Source: a virus
Length of the DNA: 43,295 nt
IMG/VR virus record: IMGVR_UViG_3300031999_004042
Span: 1 to 43,295 of that record
Reading direction: 5' to 3' (one strand)
Shown piece by piece: positions 15,950 to 24,631 of the stretch (the first letter of the stretch is position 1; each line of letters opens with the position of its first letter). The position numbers were made by a program, and so were the translations under genes. The notes under the pieces are model-generated. The model made no database searches, was not told where the DNA came from, and worked only from the letters and a program-made list of their open reading frames with translations.

Positions 15950-16317
15950 AACTGTCTCCCGATTTCACCGCCGATAAACCAATCGTTGTCGTTATGGTTA
16001 TTGCGGTTAAGCGTAAAGCCGGCGTACCATTTTTTCTGTTTCGATTGGACTATATCCGCAATCTTAACATAATCCACGTTGACCGGCTGGCTATAAGTCA
16101 CCTGGCCTACGGAGCCGGTGAATACGCCGGCCTGGGTTTGGGTTTGGATATTGGCTTTAGGGGGAAACAGCCACGCCTTCACTTTGCTGCCCAGCCAGAT
16201 CATCGCCAACACCGCGGCCACGATGACTATGACCCTAACTCCGATCGCTAAGGCTTTGAACCAACCTACGGTATTGCCAAAACCGGCAAAGAACTTTTTC
16301 CAGCTAAAAGGTTCCAT
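15946..16317 (-). CDS. Single-span membrane protein in the late operon
   Basis: The 123-residue protein has one transmembrane helix (about residues 26-48, IGVRVIVIVAAVLAMIWL) followed by a polar domain with 'TQTQAGVFTGSVGQVTYSQPVNV' and a C-terminal 'WYAGFTL' beta region. It is paired with the next small membrane protein and overlaps the following gene by TTGA. Position between tail genes fits a lysis accessory (spanin-like) or tail-associated membrane protein; neither is proven. Confidence 0.55.
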   Translation of the reverse strand: MEPFSWKKFFAGFGNTVGWFKALAIGVRVIVIVAAVLAMIWLGSKVKAWLFPPKANIQTQTQAGVFTGSVGQVTYSQPVNVDYVKIADIVQSKQKKWYAGFTLNRNNHNDNDWFIGGEIGRQF

Positions 16318-16325
16318 AAAACCCC

Positions 16326-16562
16326 CTACTTGTTTCGTTCGATAATAGTATCGAGTTTTTTATCAATACCGTCTAATCGTTTTTCGATGTTTGCTAAACA
16401 CTCGCCGTGGCGTACCCCGACGATCGTGGCCGCCTGCGCCTCGCTCCTCGCTAAAATAGCCTCTTGCCGGGTGTTGGTAAAAAACGCCATCAATAAACCG
16501 GCAATAACGACAATGCTCACACCGACCGCGATTTTGCTTCCCACGTCGCTCCTCCTGTCCAT
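16326..16562 (-). CDS. Holin-like or membrane coiled-coil protein
   Basis: The 78-residue protein has one N-terminal transmembrane segment (residues 11-28, IAVGVSIVVIAGLLMAFF) and a C-terminal heptad-like helix (ANIEKRLDGIDKKLDTIIE). This resembles small phage membrane proteins called holin-like, or hemolysin XhlA-like in reverse orientation. It starts one base after the upstream stop. Lysis function is a guess from size, topology and neighbour. Confidence 0.5.
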   Translation of the reverse strand: MDRRSDVGSKIAVGVSIVVIAGLLMAFFTNTRQEAILARSEAQAATIVGVRHGECLANIEKRLDGIDKKLDTIIERNK

Positions 16563-16563
16563 A

Positions 16564-18090
16564 TTAAGCCCTCACTTCTTCCCTGGCACGATAATATGGC
16601 CTGAAACCCCTCATGTAAAACAAGTGAGATGAACCGTCGCAGGTAAACTTAAACCGTATTTTCTCGGACACTACGTCGCAATAAAACTCGTACTTAGTGT
16701 AAGCCTCGGAAAGCGTAACGTAGGCTGTGGTAGAATTGTACGGAATATTTACCCAGGCATTCCCTTCATCGATCGAATAATAAGCATAGACGTTTCCGAT
16801 ACCTTTCATTTCTACGTCAAGTTGCAGCCAACGCTTATAGAACTCGTCAGCGTCCAACGTAAAATCTTTGCTGACAAACTCCGCGGCTACCGCAACGTCG
16901 TCGTCGTTGACGGAGTTATAATTCATCCGCAGGGTATGACCGTCGCTGCGGCCGGTGATGATTTCCTCGTAATCCGCGACTGCCGCGCCCTCGTCCCACA
17001 CGTCCATCGCCTCGTCCCAAGTGCCACTTTCATCGTTCCATGTTTCGCTATCTACGCGGTACCAGCGGGTCGAAGCCGTTATATTATTACAAGTATCGTA
17101 ATACCAAAAACCTTTCCTATAGTTGTACTTCCAGATCTCGGTGGGATAACTGTTGCCGGCGGTAATGATGTACCACCAGACTTCGCTTAATTCCGCGACG
17201 TGTAAGGCGTGGCACTGTTCGGCGCTGATCCGGGAAACTCGGCGAAAAACGTCATCCCTGACCTTCTCGCCGATAGGTTCTTTCTGCGATCCGTTCCAGC
17301 GGTAGAAGTCGCTTTTACCCATAAAGTAATGGATACCGTTTACGTCCGCCACGGTCCGGGAAGCGAAAAGCCCGTCGCCGGAGAACACGCAATCAAACTG
17401 CCAAACATCGGAAACCGAGACCTTGCGGCCGAGCCATAAACTGTCCCGTTTGTAAATAGCCGCGTACTCGTTCATCTTGATTACGTTTTTAATCGGCGAA
17501 GGGTCGTCCGACAACATCTGGCTGCCGGAGTTACCGGTTGTCCAATTCGTCGGCGCGTCGGTATCGCACCACTTGATCTCGAAAGGATACCCGCCCGCCC
17601 CCGTAGTATGCGCGGCTAAAAGGTAGGGTTGGACCCAGCAAAGGTATTTACACTTGGGGGCGTTAAGCAAAACGCTGTTATTGCCAGAACCCGTCCATTT
17701 ACGCGGTAAGTCAACACCGTTGGTAAACGCGATATAACCCTGTTCGGGCATATTGGCAAACGAAAAGAAATCGCTGCTCGTCCCGGCAAAAGGGGCTACA
17801 TTTATATCCACCCAGGCCGAAGTCCCTATATCATAATATTCGATGTTAAGTGTCGAACAGCGGAGCAAATATTTAGTGCCGCTGGGCAACTCCAAAACAC
17901 CTAAACCCATGATGGGCGCGCCGGCAACCGCCACGGAACCGTACTTGCTGGTTCCCTCGCGTTTACGCAGCTCGTTGCGGTAGATACGCAGATTCTTGGG
18001 AAACCCGTCGACTTCGCCGATATATTTAGCAGGTTTGGAAAAGTCCATGCCCTCGATCGGCATTAAAACTGGTTTTCTATTCGCTCGCAT
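16564..18090 (-). CDS. Beta-rich tail or head-completion protein
   Basis: The 508-residue protein is rich in Trp/Tyr/Asp turns (for example 'NWTTGNSGSQM', 'DSLWLGRKVS', 'WNDESGTWDEAMDVWDEG') and starts with 'DFSKPAKYIGEVDGFPKNLRIYRNELRKREG'. This pattern is common in podovirus-like genomes just after the adaptor gene, where the product is a propeller-like tail or DNA-stabilisation protein (P22 gp10 position). It follows the small fibre-like gene and has SD AAGGAG. Assignment rests on gene order and composition. Confidence 0.6.
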   Translation of the reverse strand: MRANRKPVLMPIEGMDFSKPAKYIGEVDGFPKNLRIYRNELRKREGTSKYGSVAVAGAPIMGLGVLELPSGTKYLLRCSTLNIEYYDIGTSAWVDINVAPFAGTSSDFFSFANMPEQGYIAFTNGVDLPRKWTGSGNNSVLLNAPKCKYLCWVQPYLLAAHTTGAGGYPFEIKWCDTDAPTNWTTGNSGSQMLSDDPSPIKNVIKMNEYAAIYKRDSLWLGRKVSVSDVWQFDCVFSGDGLFASRTVADVNGIHYFMGKSDFYRWNGSQKEPIGEKVRDDVFRRVSRISAEQCHALHVAELSEVWWYIITAGNSYPTEIWKYNYRKGFWYYDTCNNITASTRWYRVDSETWNDESGTWDEAMDVWDEGAAVADYEEIITGRSDGHTLRMNYNSVNDDDVAVAAEFVSKDFTLDADEFYKRWLQLDVEMKGIGNVYAYYSIDEGNAWVNIPYNSTTAYVTLSEAYTKYEFYCDVVSEKIRFKFTCDGSSHLFYMRGFRPYYRAREEVRA

Positions 18091-18099
18091 AAACGCTCC

Positions 18100-18417
18100 T
18101 TATAAGAGACTACCCGCCGAAGTGATCTGAATAACATGACCGTCTTCGTCCCTGAAATGGAGTTCAGCTTTACCGGCCACATCTTTACAAAATAAGATAC
18201 CTGTACCAGCCACGGCGGCAGGGTTGGTGGTCGTCTTTAAAGTCACCTTTTTGTGGTATCCGATCGTAGCGTCACCTGTTTCGTCCTGGACGAATTGGTG
18301 ATCCACGGCCAAGCGTTCACGGAAATCTCTTTTAATATCGCGCATATCGTCATCACCCAAAGAACGAGCCCTTGACCCCGCCGGTTTCGTCTCATCCCAC
18401 GTTCCCGTAAAACTCAT
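18100..18417 (-). CDS. Small conserved phage virion-associated protein
   Basis: The 105-residue protein has a signature I recognise from environmental phages: 'TWDETKPAGSRARSLGDDDMR', then 'FRERLAVDH', 'HKKVTLK', 'GILFCKDVAGKAELHFRDEDG' and 'IQITSAG'. The repeated short beta strands suggest a fibre- or baseplate-associated domain. It sits between the adaptor and the propeller-like protein genes. The function is not established. Confidence 0.6.
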   Translation of the reverse strand: MSFTGTWDETKPAGSRARSLGDDDMRDIKRDFRERLAVDHQFVQDETGDATIGYHKKVTLKTTTNPAAVAGTGILFCKDVAGKAELHFRDEDGHVIQITSAGSLL

Positions 18418-18429
18418 AAATCCTCCTGT

Positions 18430-19086
18430 TTATAAATCGTGAAACTCTACTTTAATGATATTCGCCCGGCGCTGATCGCGGTTCCTTGCCAATATCTTCG
18501 GTACGCCTTTATTCGGGTCTTCATAAAGCCGCTCAAACACTTGCGCGTCCTCATAAAGCCCAAGACCATTATACAGCCGCATAAGCGTTCCGTACTTAAT
18601 AATCTCGTCCCACTGTCCGGCTAACAGATTATGAGTGTCGTTGTCGTTAGAAACTGTAGTCGTGGCGCGGCCCCAATTTATCTCGAGCAAAAGAGCCGTG
18701 CTGTCCGGTATGGGACTTACTAAAATAGAATTGCTGTAAACCGTATAACGGGTCGGGTGCGCCTTGGTCGGACTGGCACGATTAGGGTTAGGTTCCAGTT
18801 CGTCGTATCTTTCTTTATCCACGAAAATCAAGTTATACCCGTCGTCGTTAGCCGCGTTGGTGATAAGCCGCACCGGGTGGTGAAGGTATAACAGATTAAC
18901 CGGCAACGGGTAATCTTCCTGGCCGACCACGCAGGGTATCCAGGATTGGAAAGCGTAACCTTCCAGCGGCTCACCGCGGGAGCAGATGTCGCGTAAGGTA
19001 TCGTTGTAAGCGTTATAGATCTCGGTGTCTTTATCGGTACGCTTGAAATCTCTTTTGATGTATGTTAAAAACTCACCTCTAGTCAT
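18430..19086 (-). CDS. Neck adaptor (head-tail connector) protein candidate
   Basis: The 218-residue protein has an alpha-helical N-terminus (GEFLTYIKRDFKRTD, then IYNAYNDTLRDICSRG), a 'YPLPVNLLYLHHPVRL' strand and a C-terminal 'YGTLMRLYNGLGLYEDAQVFERLYED' helix. This is the layout of phage adaptor proteins that dock under the portal. Adaptors lie upstream of tail-tube genes, as here. However, a polyserine gene and the sugar cassette separate it from the capsid genes, so the cassette looks inserted into a standard late operon. Confidence 0.65.
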   Translation of the reverse strand: MTRGEFLTYIKRDFKRTDKDTEIYNAYNDTLRDICSRGEPLEGYAFQSWIPCVVGQEDYPLPVNLLYLHHPVRLITNAANDDGYNLIFVDKERYDELEPNPNRASPTKAHPTRYTVYSNSILVSPIPDSTALLLEINWGRATTTVSNDNDTHNLLAGQWDEIIKYGTLMRLYNGLGLYEDAQVFERLYEDPNKGVPKILARNRDQRRANIIKVEFHDL

Positions 19087-19095
19087 AAGTCCTCC

Positions 19096-21558
19096 TTACA
19101 CTCCATAAGCTTCAAATTCATAAATTTCCCAGTGGTTATAAGTATAATTTAACTCCGAAAACCCTATTCTAATGGCAGTGCAGGTCACAGCGGTAAAGGT
19201 CATAGAACACCAATTCGCCCCAGTTACGCTATCATGGTTCCAATTCGCTACGTCGTGGCCATTGCTTATGGTGCCAGCTTCCAGCAATTCAGTGCCACCA
19301 TCCCCGCTGGTCAAACCGGCGACGTCGGTAAAACTGCCAGTCGAAATATTCGGAGTATCATCGTTGGTATATTGAAAAAACACATTCATCAACTTGTTCG
19401 CATAGTTTCGTACGTATAGCCTGACCTTACTGACAGAAGCCCGAGCAAATTTAACCATAACATAGGCTGGCTTGGTCATCGTTTCCGATGGGGTCGTATA
19501 AGTCATGGTCCCAACGCTACCATCCGCGCCATTGGCTATCTCGCTTCTTTGTGGATTAGAGGTGATACCGGTAATCGTCAATTTTGAAAGTGCCGCGGCA
19601 CTCGACGAAGATGAGCTACTCGACGATGAACTGGATGAGCTGGAAGAACTTGAACTACTCGACGACGAGAAGCTACTAGACGATGACGACGATGAACTAC
19701 TTGACAAACTGGATGAACTCGAAGAACTTGAGCTCGAGGAACTGCTGGACAGCGAACTGGATGAACTGCTACTGCTCGACGATGAACTGCTAGAACTCGA
19801 GAATGAACTACTGGAACTTGATGAACTCGACGAGGAACTTACGGAAGATGAACTACTACTTGACAACGACGAAGAACTGCTCGATGAAGAAGATATACTG
19901 CTCGAGCTTGAACTGGACGAACTGCTCGACGATGAAGAAGATATACTGCTTGAACTGGACGAACTACTGGATGATATTGAGCTTGAACTGCTCGATGACG
20001 AGGATGACGAACTGGAACTACTCGACGACGAGGACGAGGAACTCGATGAAAGGCTCGACGATGAACTACTGCTCGACGAGGAGCTTGAAGAACTCGATGA
20101 CGACGAATAAAGCGCCATTAACGTATCAAACACATATCCCGGCAAATGGTACATATCGTCATGTTCTATCCAGCCGCCCTGCAATCCGGTCAAGCGATTG
20201 TGCTGGCCGATGTCGGAGCTGGAACTGGACGAAGACGACGAAGACGACGAACTGGAAGATGAAGAGCTTGAAGACGAGGAACTGGATGACGAAGAACTGC
20301 TGCGAGAGCTGGATGAACTCGAAGAAGAACTGCTTCCTGAATAAGACGAACTGGATGATGAGCTGCTGCTGGATGATGACGAGCTGGATGACGAGCTGCT
20401 GGACGACGAAGACCGGGAACTGCTGGACGAAGAACTCGACCGGCTGCTCGACGATGACGAACTGCTGGAAGACGAAGAACTGGATGATGAACTACTCGAG
20501 GATGATGACGAACTCGACCGGCTGCTCGACGATGACGAGCTGGACGATGAAGACGATGAACTGGAAGAAGATGATGAGCTTACAGAACTCGCGCTGCGAG
20601 ACGACGAGCTGGACGAAGAGGATGAACTGGATACGTCAGCCCGGCTCCTGTCTGTAAAAGTACCGCTGTTTTCGCCCCGGTCAGTCCAGGCCCCGGCCTG
20701 TTCGTTCCTGTCCGTCCACGCTCCGCCGGCCTCTTCCCTGCGGTTCCAATAGGCGCTTTCGCTGGAACTGGAAGAAGAACTGCTCGAAGACGATGACGAA
20801 CTACTGGAACTGCTTGAGGAACTTGATGACGAACTCGACGACGAAGAGGAACTGGACGCTGACGACCAACTTGAGGAACTGTTGGAGCTGGAAGATGACG
20901 AAGATGAACTCGATGAGGAACTTGACGACGAGGATGACCGGCTACTCGACGACGAGGAACTGGACGACGAGGAACTGGACGACGAGAAACTGGATGACGA
21001 AGATAAAGAACTGGAACTGGAACTACTTGATGAAGAACTTGATGAACTGGCCGTTGTACTAGATGAACTACTTGAGGAACTAGACGACGTTGGTGCTCCC
21101 CATCCAACCGTATTGGTATTTAGGTTAGAACCCCCAAAAAGTCCGTTGGTCAACATCGTCCCTCCCGTATCGGGGTATGCAGGGTCTGGGGATGGGCTAA
21201 CGGTATATGTTTTCCCGGAACTTAAAAGGCTATCACCTGGGCCATAAACTTGAAGTTCTGCTAGGAACATCCAGTAATTTCCAACACCGCCTATTAGTTC
21301 AAACTTTACATAGCGATAGCTATCATCGGTACAGGCAACAGTTTCCCATGTTATTCCACCGGGGTCTGCGACATCGGACCAATTACTCTCTGAACCTATC
21401 AATGTCCAATTAACATTATCGGTTGACCCATAAATATTACAATAATCTGGGGCAAAGACACCCCAATTTCCACTCCAATAATTTACCCTAACATAATCAA
21501 CGGTTTGAGCCGTAGTTATGTCTATGACAACCGTAATTTTTGACGCATAAGAAGCCAT
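19096..21558 (-). CDS. Giant polyserine virion protein with terminal discoidin-like domains
   Basis: The 820-residue protein has a beta-rich N-terminal domain (residues 1-110; 'VDYVRVNYWSGNWG', 'NVNWTLIGSESNW', 'YRYVKFELIG') and a similar C-terminal domain (654-820). Both have the sequence rhythm of F5/8 type C (discoidin) carbohydrate-binding domains. Between them, residues 158-653 are almost pure serine with rare Arg, Ile, Leu or Phe. The tract is broken by a linker with three 'W/F-T-D-R' units (266-310) and by a 'GLQGGWIEHDD' segment (446-484). Serine is encoded by all six codons. It is probably an extended fibre or surface protein and a likely O-glycosylation target. Confidence 0.75.
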   Translation of the reverse strand: MASYASKITVVIDITTAQTVDYVRVNYWSGNWGVFAPDYCNIYGSTDNVNWTLIGSESNWSDVADPGGITWETVACTDDSYRYVKFELIGGVGNYWMFLAELQVYGPGDSLLSSGKTYTVSPSPDPAYPDTGGTMLTNGLFGGSNLNTNTVGWGAPTSSSSSSSSSSTTASSSSSSSSSSSSSSLSSSSSFSSSSSSSSSSSSSSSRSSSSSSSSSSSSSSSSSSNSSSSWSSASSSSSSSSSSSSSSSSSSSSSSSSSSSSSSSSESAYWNRREEAGGAWTDRNEQAGAWTDRGENSGTFTDRSRADVSSSSSSSSSSSRSASSVSSSSSSSSSSSSSSSSSSSSRSSSSSSSSSSSSSSSSSSSSSSSSSRSSSSSSSSRSSSSSSSSSSSSSSSSSSSSSSSYSGSSSSSSSSSSRSSSSSSSSSSSSSSSSSSSSSSSSSSSSSDIGQHNRLTGLQGGWIEHDDMYHLPGYVFDTLMALYSSSSSSSSSSSSSSSSSSLSSSSSSSSSSSSSSSSSSSSSSSSISSSSSSSSSSISSSSSSSSSSSSSSSISSSSSSSSSLSSSSSSSVSSSSSSSSSSSSFSSSSSSSSSSSSSSSSLSSSSSSSSSSSSSSLSSSSSSSSSSSFSSSSSSSSSSSSSSSSSSSSSSSAAALSKLTITGITSNPQRSEIANGADGSVGTMTYTTPSETMTKPAYVMVKFARASVSKVRLYVRNYANKLMNVFFQYTNDDTPNISTGSFTDVAGLTSGDGGTELLEAGTISNGHDVANWNHDSVTGANWCSMTFTAVTCTAIRIGFSELNYTYNHWEIYEFEAYGV

Positions 21559-21629
21559 TTATCCCCTCATACGATTTGTTCTCGCCATTGTGCGAGCAAA
21601 TTTTACTATCCCCTCATCAAATCTGGGCT

Positions 21630-22619
21630 TCACCATAAATCTCCATATTCTTCTTTGTAATCCTGCTCCGTGTGCCGGTAGTTAAACGGCGCAATCTTTA
21701 TTGTACCGTGAAACATTTTCTTAAATCGTTCATAAAGTAAGTTCATTGACCCCGCGGCGATGTTGTCAGAAGCCAATAAACTTTCCCCGCTGGCCTTTAG
21801 ATACCCCTGGGCGCAATGGTGCCGATTATCCAACTGGATTTTTCTCCACTTGGTATGTCCGTAATGACCGTGATAGCAAAACATGGGAATACCGCTTTCG
21901 GTTTTTACCTTGCCTCTGTCATCCACCGCCCTAAAGTACGGTTTAAGATTTTGTTCGTTTGTACCCAACCATTGGATATTAGGCAAGGCGACAGTCCTTG
22001 TGGCCGACCCGTATTTCAAAAGCATAATATTCATGCTCGCCATGTCGGGCCCCTTAAAATTTCCATCAGGATAAGCGTCCACGAATACCCGGTAACTTTC
22101 ACTTAACGCCTCGCCCCATATTTTAGTATCAACGAATAATGGACAATTACACAAATCGCTTTCAGGGCAAGTCCCTTCGGGGATTATCCATTCGCCCTTA
22201 AACTGATGATGAGGGTCGTTGTACTTTTCATTCTGTTCTTTACTGACACCCAAGACCAATCCGGTCTTAGCCGCAATCTCAAAAAAGTTTATAGGGTCTC
22301 TTACGAAGATAAGGTCGGCGTCCAAAACACAAATCGCCGAGTAATCCTGGCCAACTTCTGCGGCATACAAATAACGCTTGCGACAGGTAATCTCCGAAAT
22401 GCCATGGCTGGCGTCAACTTCGGCTTGGGGAATATCACGGTAAATAACCCGATAAGACAATGAGCTGAACTGGTCGGTAAATTCTTTCGGTAAATTTATC
22501 CCGGCGAGGAAAACATCTTGTTTGTTCCCTACGAAATCTAAGGAATTAAGCAGGGCGCAAAGTTCGACTACATACTTGCTATCACCACTAACGATATAAC
22601 AGTAAGGACTTAATTCCAT
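21630..22619 (-). CDS. GT-A type glycosyltransferase (GT8-like)
   Basis: The 329-residue protein has the GT-A hallmark DxD in 'ICVLDADLIFVRDP' (D100, D102), preceded by a sugar-nucleotide fold start (YCYIVSGDSKYVVELCALLNSL). Later His and Trp residues ('CYHGHYGHTKWRKIQ') could complete metal and acceptor binding, as in GT8 enzymes. It probably transfers a sugar from UDP- or GDP-sugar in the cytoplasm. It is the last cassette gene before the polyserine protein, behind a terminator, with SD AGGAGG. The acceptor is unknown. Confidence 0.7.
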   Translation of the reverse strand: MELSPYCYIVSGDSKYVVELCALLNSLDFVGNKQDVFLAGINLPKEFTDQFSSLSYRVIYRDIPQAEVDASHGISEITCRKRYLYAAEVGQDYSAICVLDADLIFVRDPINFFEIAAKTGLVLGVSKEQNEKYNDPHHQFKGEWIIPEGTCPESDLCNCPLFVDTKIWGEALSESYRVFVDAYPDGNFKGPDMASMNIMLLKYGSATRTVALPNIQWLGTNEQNLKPYFRAVDDRGKVKTESGIPMFCYHGHYGHTKWRKIQLDNRHHCAQGYLKASGESLLASDNIAAGSMNLLYERFKKMFHGTIKIAPFNYRHTEQDYKEEYGDLW

Positions 22620-22628
22620 AAACCTCCT

Positions 22629-22692
22629 AAAAAAACACCCCCGCCACCGGCAGGCGTACTATCCCCGAGGCACAGGGACTTAGTGACGGGGG
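22629..22692 (-). terminator. Intrinsic terminator before the last cassette glycosyltransferase
   Basis: CCCCCGTCAC (22692-22683) pairs with GTGGCGGGGG (22647-22638), one G-U pair included, and is followed by T7 (22635-22629). The loop is long (about 35 bases). The T-tract runs straight into the SD of the next gene. Confidence 0.7.
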
Positions 22693-23496
22693 TTATATAG
22701 TTTGCAATAACCACTCTTTCACACTCCCTTTAACGTAATCCTTAACATCAATCCCCTTCACCGCCTCTTTAGTAAAGTGGCCTACCTTCAAATCTTTCTC
22801 CAATAACGCGACCCGCTTAGGGCCCAGGATAGATACGGCCAGGTGCCAATTCCCAGACACCACGGCGATCACTCTATCGCACGCGCCCAGCACAGCCATC
22901 AACGTATCTAATCTGGCCGGCCAGTCTCTTATATGATTAACCACGAATGGGAAACGCACATTCACGGGGTTATGAAAAGGATGGGTCATCAAAGTTTCAA
23001 TAGGGATATACCCAGCTTCGATGACCTCATCCCATATCAATCGGGCGATTTCTTCACTCGGATTAGCAACCCAGGGTATAGAAGTCATTTGAAAATGAAC
23101 CCCGACTAATCGAGCAGGTTTTATCGCTCGATGACCAGACACAGGAGGAATACCGAACTCTTCACGGCAAGACACTTCGGCTTTAGTTTCGTTGGGATTG
23201 TTTATATCTTCTAACGGGAAATTCCAAACAAACACGATGTCGTAATTATAAAGGTGCGCGTGTTCACGCCAATTACCGTCCAATAACACCGCGCCGGGAA
23301 TAATCTTTTCCTGGTCAAGGCCTTTACATAAACCCACATCAAAAGTTATTTGTGGATATAATTCTCTTAACTTTTCCAAAATAGCCAAAAGTAAACAGCA
23401 ATCTCCTGCCCCATGAAATCCGACAATCAATACTTTCTTGGTTTCCGCGGTAATAACCTCTGAAAGTTTTTGTGTTTTGTCAATTACTAATGCCAC
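22693..23496 (-). CDS. GT9-like (heptosyltransferase-type) glycosyltransferase
   Basis: The 267-residue protein opens with 'KVLIVGFHGAGDCCLLLAILEKLRELYP' split over residues 21-48, the usual GT9 start, and contains 'CDRVIAVVSGNWHLAVSILG', which matches the donor-binding 'D-T-G-x-x-H-x-A' region of GT-B heptosyltransferases. It is shorter than cellular GT9 (about 350), so the N-terminal domain is reduced. GTG is the start and overlaps the upstream TAG. It shares the GDC motif with the GT9 half of the fusion gene at 29279, suggesting common ancestry. Confidence 0.65.
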   Translation of the reverse strand: MALVIDKTQKLSEVITAETKKVLIVGFHGAGDCCLLLAILEKLRELYPQITFDVGLCKGLDQEKIIPGAVLLDGNWREHAHLYNYDIVFVWNFPLEDINNPNETKAEVSCREEFGIPPVSGHRAIKPARLVGVHFQMTSIPWVANPSEEIARLIWDEVIEAGYIPIETLMTHPFHNPVNVRFPFVVNHIRDWPARLDTLMAVLGACDRVIAVVSGNWHLAVSILGPKRVALLEKDLKVGHFTKEAVKGIDVKDYVKGSVKEWLLQTI

Positions 23497-23627
23497 TATC
23501 TCTCCTTGACATTCGCGTAAAGCGCTCTCATGTAAGCCTTCGTGGAACCTTTCGTAGTCCCGACCTTCTTGAGTTTACCGTTAGGTAATTTCTTATAAAC
23601 CGTTTGGCCCTTAGCAACGTAAGGCAC
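23496..23627 (-). CDS. Small basic phage protein (ALYANV-type)
   Basis: The 43-residue basic product (MPYVAKGQTVYKKL... ending AYMRALYANVKER) matches a recurrent type of tiny phage protein with a 'MRALYANV' C-terminus. The start is GTG 23627 with SD GGAGG 7 bases upstream; its stop overlaps the next GTG (TAGTG). It sits between two glycosyltransferase genes. The function is unknown. Confidence 0.65.
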   Translation of the reverse strand: MPYVAKGQTVYKKLPNGKLKKVGTTKGSTKAYMRALYANVKER

Positions 23628-23629
23628 GA

Positions 23630-24631
23630 TCACACCTCCCCGTTTTCCCACCGCGGCCGGCGGATCACTCCGTGCAAATATTCGTCCGACCTGACCTCCG
23701 GCGTCATATCGTTAAAACGCAGCATAAAATCCCTGACCAGATTGTAATTGTGTTCCTGGATAACAAATCCATTCAAGAGGTCTTTATCCCCTATCTTTTT
23801 AGCTTCAATCAGTCTGGCTTTATTGTTCAGCCACTCGCCTTCGGTGCGCCCCTTCTGCCACCAACGACAATGCCATCCTTTAAGCGGAAGACCTAAATCA
23901 TTGTATACCTTATCTTTCTCAAGGTTTGTTTTTAATCTAGCGTCATTCCAAATAGCGTCGCAAACCCAGAGTCGCCTATCTAACCCTAATATTTTATTTC
24001 TATTCCCATGCTTACAAACTGCGCGATTCAAAGCGACTACGGAATGGTTCGCTTCTCTTCTGAAAGAATCTTCTTCTTGGTAATGGACAATGTCCATCGG
24101 CAGTTCGGTATATTGTTGACCAATGAAATTTATCGAATCAAAGATAGCGCATTGCGACCTGTCCCAGATTGCTCTATCATCACCAAATTCCAAGTCTTCC
24201 GCATTTTTGTAAGTGAAAGAATGTTCCGCACAAACCAAAAATCCGGCCTCGGCTATCTTAAAATAAACGTCTAGATTGACGAAGTAAAATGCGTCAGCCT
24301 GGATAACGCACACGGCTTTGTATTTCTTTTCCTTTAAGAGTTTGTAAGCCAAGAGCCAGTAAGCCAACCAGTATTTTTCAAGAGCTTGCTTTTGGTCCGT
24401 CCGCTTATCAACCACGGCAGTCATTAACTCGCTGATAGACGTCCAGTTGACGTTAAAAGGAAAAGCGGCGCTTATCTTCTCCCTATCCATGTCCGTGAAA
24501 TGCTCATAAGCCACTTCCCAATCGGCGTTAGTTTTGAAATAGTTTTGGGCGTTCATGCAGGAGATCATCCCAAACCCATACGCGGGATTACAGCTCAAGA
24601 CTATCGCGTAATCAGACTTTGGTTTTGCCAT
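23630..24631 (-). CDS. GT-A-like glycosyltransferase with DUF-type pattern
   Basis: The 333-residue protein has a 'AIVLSCNPAYGFGM' start, a tryptophan-rich helix (LEKYWLAYWLLAYKLL) and the strand 'AVCVIQADAFYFVN' (residues 107-119), where Q-A-D-A-F occupies the DxD place of GT-A enzymes with one Asp replaced. The C-terminal half has 'WVCDAIWNDARL' and 'GWHCRWWQKG'. Transfer of a sugar is likely but metal use is uncertain. It overlaps the methyltransferase gene upstream and ends two bases before the next gene's start. Confidence 0.55.
   Translation of the reverse strand: MAKPKSDYAIVLSCNPAYGFGMISCMNAQNYFKTNADWEVAYEHFTDMDREKISAAFPFNVNWTSISELMTAVVDKRTDQKQALEKYWLAYWLLAYKLLKEKKYKAVCVIQADAFYFVNLDVYFKIAEAGFLVCAEHSFTYKNAEDLEFGDDRAIWDRSQCAIFDSINFIGQQYTELPMDIVHYQEEDSFRREANHSVVALNRAVCKHGNRNKILGLDRRLWVCDAIWNDARLKTNLEKDKVYNDLGLPLKGWHCRWWQKGRTEGEWLNNKARLIEAKKIGDKDLLNGFVIQEHNYNLVRDFMLRFNDMTPEVRSDEYLHGVIRRPRWENGEV

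Noticed and set aside
19505-21247. Long acidic (Glu/Leu/Asp-rich) rightward frames over the polyserine gene
   Set aside because: They are the exact antisense of serine codons, with no SD and no recognisable domain.
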